Below are positions 59,109-64,000 of a stretch of 64,000 nt of DNA, one piece after another. Position numbers and translations under genes: made by a program. This DNA comes from Synechococcus sp. A10-1-5-1 (GTDB taxonomy: Bacteria; Cyanobacteriota; Cyanobacteriia; PCC-6307; Cyanobiaceae): assembly GCF_023115425.1 (NCBI RefSeq), contig NZ_CP096032.1, forward strand, positions 2,170,001 to 2,234,000. The letters run 5' to 3'. The notes beneath the pieces are model-generated. The model was given only the letters and a program-made list of their open reading frames with translations, was not told the DNA's origin and searched no databases. The stretch's first letter is position 1, and each line of letters begins with the position of its first letter.

Positions 59109-60047
59109 ATGGCCGAGCAGAACCCGGCGGCGCCCCAGCGCTGGCCCTACGTCCTGGGATGTGGCTTCGCCATGGGGGCTGCCGATGTGGTTCCGGGGGT
59201 TTCCGGAGGCACCATGGCCTTCATCCTGGGCATCTACGGCACCCTGCTGGAGGCCATCTCGGGCTTTGATTTCGAGTTTCTTGCCCTGCTGCGCCGCGGT
59301 GCTTGGGCAGAGGCGGCCGCGCGGGTGCACTTGGGGTTTTTGGTGCCCCTGCTGGCCGGTCTGCTCGGCTCAGTTCTGGTGCTGGTGCGCCCGATCACCT
59401 GGCTCTATGTGAACCAGCCGGTTCTGCTCTTTGCCTTCTTCTTTGGCTTGATCCTGGGCTCGATCGTGCTGATCGCCCGTCATGCCCATTGGGGGGCTGC
59501 CGGCCTGGTGGCGATGGTGATCGGTGTGGTGGCGGCGTTGGTCCTCGTGACCCGGACTCCGGTGACCATGCCCCATGACCCCTTCACCATCTTCTGGAGC
59601 GGTGCGGTGGCAATCATGGCGATGATCCTCCCCGGTGTGTCGGGCTCCTTTCTGCTGCTGGTGCTGGGGCAGTACCAGCACGTGATGGAGGGGGTGAAGG
59701 CCTTGGATCTGGCGACCTTGGTGCCCTTCGCCCTGGGCTGTGCGACGGGACTGCTGCTGTTTGTGCGTCTGCTGAGCTGGCTGCTGAAGCGCTGGCATGG
59801 CCAGACCGTCGCCCTGCTGATGGGCTTCATGGCCGGTTCCCTCTGGAAGATCTGGCCCTTCCGCACCGTGCTGGAGAGCACCACCAACGCGAAGGGCAAG
59901 TTGATCGTGTTGCGGGACGCCCTGGCGGCGCCCCCCAGCGGTTCGGCCTTCGCAATGGCCCTGTTGTTGATGGGCCTTGGGGTGCTGCTGGTGCTGGGTC
60001 TTGAGCAGGTTCAACAGCGCATGGGAGCCGCGGAAATGGGGGGCTGA
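59109..60047 (+). CDS. DUF368 membrane protein (PopT-like)
   Basis: 312 residues with about eight to nine spans. The signature [20 protein letters not shown] is followed later by a second internal copy, [20 protein letters not shown]. Bacterial DUF368 members (PopT) have been identified as translocases for undecaprenyl phosphate, the lipid carrier of envelope polymers; this role is by family only. Divergent from dxr, 75 nt apart. Confidence 0.88.
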   Translation: MAEQNPAAPQRWPYVLGCGFAMGAADVVPGVSGGTMAFILGIYGTLLEAISGFDFEFLALLRRGAWAEAAARVHLGFLVPLLAGLLGSVLVLVRPITWLYVNQPVLLFAFFFGLILGSIVLIARHAHWGAAGLVAMVIGVVAALVLVTRTPVTMPHDPFTIFWSGAVAIMAMILPGVSGSFLLLVLGQYQHVMEGVKALDLATLVPFALGCATGLLLFVRLLSWLLKRWHGQTVALLMGFMAGSLWKIWPFRTVLESTTNAKGKLIVLRDALAAPPSGSAFAMALLLMGLGVLLVLGLEQVQQRMGAAEMGG

Positions 60048-60099
60048 GGCCGCTCCCTTGCCGTGCCGGGGAAACTGGGGGCTGCTTGCAGTCCCTTGA

Positions 60100-61458
60100 A
60101 TGGCCCCCGGTGATCGCGGTCATCCCCCCGAGCAGTGGGGGTCCTCCCTTGGTTTTGTTCTGGCCGCGGCGGGGAGTGCCGTTGGCCTGGGCAACCTCTG
60201 GGGATTTGCCTACCGCGCCTCCCAGGGGGGCGGCGCGGCGTTTGTGCTCCTGTACCTCTTGATCGTCTCGGTGGTCTGTCTGCCGGTCTTGGTGGCCGAG
60301 ATGGTCCTGGGGCGCAGCACGGGCCATGCCCCCCTACTGGCGCCGATCACCGCCGGCGGGCGCCGCTGGGCCCCGCTGGGATGGCTGTTCATGGCTGCCG
60401 CGGTGGGGATCCTCAGCTACTACGCCGTCTTGATGGGCTGGACCGGCCGCAGCCTGGTCCATGCCCTGAGTGCTCCGCTCCCGGCCGATATCCCCGCGGC
60501 TGAACGGTTTTTTGCCGGCATCAGCAGCGGAGGGGACGCGGTGTTGGGGCACCTGATCAGCCTGGCCCTCACCGGGGTGGTGGTGGCCGCTGGCATCAAG
60601 GCCGGCATTGAGCGCCTGACCCGCTGGGCCATGCCGCTGCTGTTCGTCCTCCTGCTGGCCCTGGTGATCTGGGCTGCCTTTTTGCCCGGGGCCCATCAGG
60701 GCTACAGCGGCTTCTTGCTGCGTTGGGACACAAGCAAGCTCACGGACCTGACCACGATTCGCAACGCCTTCACCCAGGCCTTCTTCTCGATCGGCACCGG
60801 AATCGGAGCGATCTTGGCCTATTCGACCTATCTCCAGCGCCGCAGCCCCATTCCTGGGGAAGCGGTGGCGGTGGTGGGCATGGACACTGCCGTCGGCCTG
60901 ATGGCGGGCTGCATCACCTTCCCGCTGGTGGCCAGCTTTGGCCTGGTGGATGTGGTGAGCGGCAGCACCGTGGGCACCCTGTTCATCAGCCTTCCGACAG
61001 GGCTGTCTTCCCTGGGTGGCGGCGGCCGGGTGGTGGCCGCGGTGTTTTTCCTGTTGGCCTACGTGGCCGCGATCACCTCATCGGTGTCCCTGCTGGAGGT
61101 CCCGGTGAGTTCGCTGATGGATCGCCTGGGCTGGAGCCGCTCCCGGGCGGTCTGGCTGATGGTGTTGCTGATCGCCGTCATCGGCTTGCCGTCCTGCCTG
61201 GATGTCGCGGTGCTCGAGCGGATGGATGCCCTCTTCGGTGGCGTCTGCCTGATCGCCGGTGGCCTGCTCATGGCCCTGCTGCTGGGCTGGCAGGTGCCCG
61301 ATCGCTTCCGCAGCGATCTGATCGAGTCGGGGTCGTCGCCGGAGCTGGTGCGGCTGCTGCGCTGGGCCCTGCGTTGGATCTCCGTGCCAGCCATCAGCTT
61401 GGGTCTGCTGATCTCGATCATCGACTTGGCCAAGAGCTGGAGCGCTTCTGGCGCTTAA
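60100..61458 (+). CDS. Sodium-dependent transporter, SNF/NSS family
   Basis: 452 residues, 11-12 spans of the neurotransmitter:sodium symporter fold. The start has GSAVGLGNLWGFAYRASQGG, GAAFVLLYLLIVSVVCLPVL, then GIGAILAYSTYLQRRSPIPG in TM6 region. Bacterial members take up amino acids; the substrate is unknown here. Short gap (52 nt) after the DUF368 gene, same direction. Confidence 0.92.
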   Translation: MAPGDRGHPPEQWGSSLGFVLAAAGSAVGLGNLWGFAYRASQGGGAAFVLLYLLIVSVVCLPVLVAEMVLGRSTGHAPLLAPITAGGRRWAPLGWLFMAAAVGILSYYAVLMGWTGRSLVHALSAPLPADIPAAERFFAGISSGGDAVLGHLISLALTGVVVAAGIKAGIERLTRWAMPLLFVLLLALVIWAAFLPGAHQGYSGFLLRWDTSKLTDLTTIRNAFTQAFFSIGTGIGAILAYSTYLQRRSPIPGEAVAVVGMDTAVGLMAGCITFPLVASFGLVDVVSGSTVGTLFISLPTGLSSLGGGGRVVAAVFFLLAYVAAITSSVSLLEVPVSSLMDRLGWSRSRAVWLMVLLIAVIGLPSCLDVAVLERMDALFGGVCLIAGGLLMALLLGWQVPDRFRSDLIESGSSPELVRLLRWALRWISVPAISLGLLISIIDLAKSWSASGA

Positions 61459-61481
61459 CTGATCCCAGCTTTTCTCGTCCT

Positions 61482-61697
61482 ATGGCCATCGGTCCCCAGT
61501 GGCTCCAGCGCTTCAACTTCATTGAGCGGGCAAAGTTGGAGCGTCAGCTGTGGGAGGCCTTTGAGCGGGGCGAGCCGATCGAGACGCTGGTGGAGGAGTG
61601 TGAGCCGGGCTTTCAAAAGGAGGTCTGGAGCACCACCGCCACCCGGATCCGCAAGATCGAAAAAATGATGCGCGATCAGCAGGCTCCGAAGAGCTGA
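61482..61697 (+). CDS. Small conserved hypothetical protein
   Basis: 71 residues from ATG 61482: MAIGPQWLQRFNFIERAKLE, RQLWEAFERGEPIETLVEEC, TATRIRKIEKMMRDQQAPKS. Helical, charged, 23 nt after the transporter stop, so probably co-transcribed. Unknown. Confidence 0.6.
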   Translation: MAIGPQWLQRFNFIERAKLERQLWEAFERGEPIETLVEECEPGFQKEVWSTTATRIRKIEKMMRDQQAPKS

Positions 61698-61704
61698 GGG
61701 CGCA

Positions 61705-62427
61705 CTACTCGATCACTTGCGCCTGCCGCACCGCCGTTGGCGGACCTTGGCGGTTTGCGCCAGGTGCCCAGTGCCGTAACTCCAGGCGGTTGGACGGCGC
61801 CAAACTCATGTCCGTACGCCAGCCGCTAATCCACTGGATCACAACGGTGTCGCCGTTGAGGTGCCAGACGCCACCCGATTGGGAGTCAATGCTGTTGAAA
61901 GCCAGGCCATTGGAGAGCAGCGCTGCCGTGTAGGGAGGGAGCCCTGGCTGTGCCGGCGGGAAGCTGTAGACCCCCACAGCATCCGCCGCTGCCCCCTGGA
62001 GCTTGACCGCGGTTCCGAAGTTGGAGGGTTGTTCGCTGCGGGATTGGCCCGGGCTCCAGGCCGAGTGGCTCAAGCCGCTGGGGCTGACGTAGATCCAGTC
62101 GCTCCAGCCATCGCTGTAGTCGACGCGGATGCCATTCCCCCAGCTGCTCCACTGGCCTAACTCCCGGAATTCCGCATCCCTCAGTTGCGTCGAGCCGGCG
62201 TTCGGGACCCCTGCCGTGCCGACGGTGCTGACGGCCTTGCCATCGGCGTAAACCCGCACATTGAACAAGTTGTTGCGGCTGTCAGTGAGGGCCCAAACCC
62301 CAACGAAACGGCTGATTGCTTGCGCTTCCCTTGCGGCTGGCTCTGCAGCAAAAGCAGGGGGCTGCCCCGGAAGACCCAAGACGGCGCAGAGGCCAAGTCC
62401 ACCGAGGGCGGTGCTGAGGTGCCGCAT
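61705..62427 (-). CDS. Secreted hypothetical protein
   Basis: 240 residues from Met 62427: signal peptide (STALGGLGLCAVLGLPG, cleavage probably at AFA-AEP). The mature part has ISRFVGVWALTDSRNNLFNV and VRVYADGKAVSTVG, then WGNGIRVDYSDGWSDWIYVS, looking like a small beta barrel (lipocalin-like). Unknown function. Just downstream of cysS (24 nt beyond), same direction. Confidence 0.6.
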   Translation of the reverse strand: MRHLSTALGGLGLCAVLGLPGQPPAFAAEPAAREAQAISRFVGVWALTDSRNNLFNVRVYADGKAVSTVGTAGVPNAGSTQLRDAEFRELGQWSSWGNGIRVDYSDGWSDWIYVSPSGLSHSAWSPGQSRSEQPSNFGTAVKLQGAAADAVGVYSFPPAQPGLPPYTAALLSNGLAFNSIDSQSGGVWHLNGDTVVIQWISGWRTDMSLAPSNRLELRHWAPGANRQGPPTAVRQAQVIE

Positions 62428-62466
62428 GAGCGATCCAATCAACCTTGGGCCAAGTCTGCTGAGCGT

Positions 62467-63909
62467 TCAGCTCCTCAGCCATTCGGTGATGCCGCCGGGT
62501 TTGTCGATCAACTCGATGCCCTGGGCCTTGAGGTCATTGCGGATCTGGTCGGCTGCGGCGAAGTCCTTTGCGGCCTTGGCCGCTCTGCGCGCTTCGATCT
62601 GGGCTTCAATCGCCCGATCCTCGAGACCCCCTGTGGCTCCCGCGGTCTCTTGCGGTTCGTGCTGGAGCCCAACCACCGCGGCGAGCTCTAGCAGCAAGGC
62701 CAGTTGCTGCTGGCTGCTGGCCTGCTCGAGTTCGCTGCTCGCGCTGGCGTCACCGCGCTCGATCCGGTTGGCCAGACCCCGCAGCGGTTTGGCGAGCTCA
62801 AACAGCACCGCCAGGGCGGCGGAGGTGTTGAGGTCGTCGTCCATGGCTGCAGCAAAGCGCTTTCGGGCCTCCTGCAATGGGACGGGTAGCTCGGACTGCG
62901 ACCGAGTGGTTCCAACGGTCAGGCCCAGGGCGACGTTCAGACCTTTCCAGCCGGTGGCTGCGGCCTCAAGGGCCTCGGCGGTGAAGTCCAGCGGTTTGCG
63001 GTAGTGGGCCTGGAGGGTGAACAAGCGCAGGGTCATCGGCGAGACCCCGGAATCCAGTAGCGCCCGGATTGTGGTGAAGTTGCCGAGGGATTTCGACATC
63101 TTTTGGCCGCCCACATTGACCATGCCGTTGTGGAGCCAGTAGTGGGCTAGCTCCTTGCCGGTGGCGGCTTCCGATTGGGCGATCTCGTTCTCGTGGTGGG
63201 GGAAGACCAGGTCCGCGCCACCGAGGTGGATATCGATGGTCTCCCCCAGTTCCTCGCGCACCATCGCTGAGCACTCGATGTGCCAGCCCGGACGGCCCTG
63301 GCCCCAGGGGGAGGAGAAGCTGGGCTCCCCCGGTTTGGCTCCCTTCCAGAGGGCGAAATCGAAGGGATGTTGTTTGCGGGCTTCTTCCGCGCTGGCAACC
63401 CGACCGGCGGCGTTGTCCTGCTGCTGCTCGAGATCGCGGCCGCTGAGCTTGCCGTAGCCGGCATGCTTCATCACGGCGAAGTAGACGTCCCCATCGGCGG
63501 AGTAGGCGGCGCCCTTGGCCTCCAGTTCGCTGATCAAGGTGCGAATTGCATCGAGGCTGCGGGTGGCCCGCGGCATCCGGTCGGCCGGGAGGATGTTCAG
63601 GCGCCCCATGTCGGCGACAAAGGCGTCGATATTGCGCTCGCTGACTTCCTCCATCGAGGTCCCCTCCTCGCTGGCACGGTTCAGGATCTTGTCGTCAATG
63701 TCGGTGTAGTTCTGCACGAAGGTCACCGCATAGCCGCTCCAGCGCAGGTAGCGGCGCAGAACGTCCCAGGCGATGTAGCTGCGGGCGTGGCCCAGGTGGC
63801 AGAGGTCATAAACCGTGACGCCGCAGCAATAGATGCTGACCTTGCCGGTCTCGATCGGCTTGAACTCCTCGACGCGGCGGGTGAGGGTGTTGGTGAGCCG
63901 CAGGGTCAT
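62467..63909 (-). CDS. cysS: Cysteinyl-tRNA synthetase
   Basis: 480 residues, a class I aminoacyl-tRNA synthetase. Zn/Cys and HIGH-type region: [20 protein letters not shown]; other motifs: [36 protein letters not shown] and KMSKSLGNF (KMSKS). C-terminal helical domain as usual. ATG overlaps the polA stop by 3 nt (63906-63909). Confidence 0.98.
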   Translation of the reverse strand: MTLRLTNTLTRRVEEFKPIETGKVSIYCCGVTVYDLCHLGHARSYIAWDVLRRYLRWSGYAVTFVQNYTDIDDKILNRASEEGTSMEEVSERNIDAFVADMGRLNILPADRMPRATRSLDAIRTLISELEAKGAAYSADGDVYFAVMKHAGYGKLSGRDLEQQQDNAAGRVASAEEARKQHPFDFALWKGAKPGEPSFSSPWGQGRPGWHIECSAMVREELGETIDIHLGGADLVFPHHENEIAQSEAATGKELAHYWLHNGMVNVGGQKMSKSLGNFTTIRALLDSGVSPMTLRLFTLQAHYRKPLDFTAEALEAAATGWKGLNVALGLTVGTTRSQSELPVPLQEARKRFAAAMDDDLNTSAALAVLFELAKPLRGLANRIERGDASASSELEQASSQQQLALLLELAAVVGLQHEPQETAGATGGLEDRAIEAQIEARRAAKAAKDFAAADQIRNDLKAQGIELIDKPGGITEWLRS

Positions 63910-64000
63910 TTCGCTTCCATCCAGTTGGGGCCAACACCGGTCTCCACCACCAGGGGCACAGACAAGGTCACCGCGCGCTCCATGGTTTCACGCGTGAGGG
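63906..64000 (-). CDS. polA: DNA polymerase I, C-terminal end (partial)
   Basis: The last 31 codons ([20 protein letters not shown], then [10 protein letters not shown]) match the end of bacterial DNA polymerase I, including the NW-EA close. The gene enters from the right edge, upstream of cysS on the same strand. Confidence 0.88.
   Translation of the reverse strand, partial: LTRETMERAVTLSVPLVVETGVGPNWMEAK

Overview
The window comes from a unicellular picocyanobacterium of the Synechococcus/Cyanobium group. It carries psbD-psbC, ycf4, petM, ycf39, an NTRC-type thioredoxin reductase, a three-gene transhydrogenase and many small genes typical of marine or estuarine Synechococcus. Core genes look GC-rich and closely packed, with many ATGA start/stop overlaps. 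The strain cannot be named from this sequence.

Layout. (1) 1-9.4 kb, core: an MCE/MlaE-type lipid-transport pair, psbC and psbD, ycf4, a cyclophilin lipoprotein, ilvN, an alpha/beta hydrolase, a Trm1 tRNA methyltransferase, petM, ycf39 and a small conserved gene (9199-9414). (2) 9.4-43.4 kb, an accessory island of about 34 kb. It is bounded by a 38-nt direct repeat with one mismatch: the 3' end of the 9199-9414 gene (9378-9415) and a copy at 43403-43440. The second copy abuts the convergent core gene 43436-43918, which suggests the island was inserted between two convergent core genes. (3) 43.4-64 kb, core: a poly-His DUF305/DUF3721 metal-related operon, small conserved genes, an RNA pseudouridine synthase, infA, NTRC, a helicase, an NmrA-like protein, pntA1-pntA2-pntB, a YheT-like hydrolase, a 2Fe-2S ferredoxin, dxr, a DUF368 protein, an NSS transporter, cysS and the end of polA.

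Inside the island the clearest system is a phage-satellite-like element at 10.3-19.7 kb. It lies between copies of the 3' end of a tRNA-Pro(UGG) gene, and almost all its genes are on the minus strand: tyrosine integrase, a small unknown gene, an HTH protein, two small genes, a P-loop replication-type ATPase, an inverted-repeat/iteron region that may be an origin, and a prohead-protease/HK97 major-capsid fusion. Cargo follows: an inverse-autotransporter-like barrel and secreted proteins. No terminase, portal or tail gene is visible. This architecture matches a capsid-encoding satellite (tycheposon/PICI-like). A second, decayed element (19.7-21.5 kb) with a truncated integrase and a DUF4239 cargo gene lies in tandem, ending in a third tRNA-Pro att copy.

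The rest of the island (21.5-43.4 kb) is a patchwork of very small genes: a metallothionein, a CopG-like regulator, a pterin dehydratase, a GNAT acetyltransferase, a P-type ATPase and several paralogous mini-protein families. It also holds three copies of a Nif11-type peptide cassette, four structured RNA-like units each ending in a strong terminator (30.9-31.8 kb), and dispersed repeats that are mostly frameshifted copies of one small membrane-protein gene. Several mini-protein families have relatives just outside the island (45-46 kb), so island and core have exchanged such genes.
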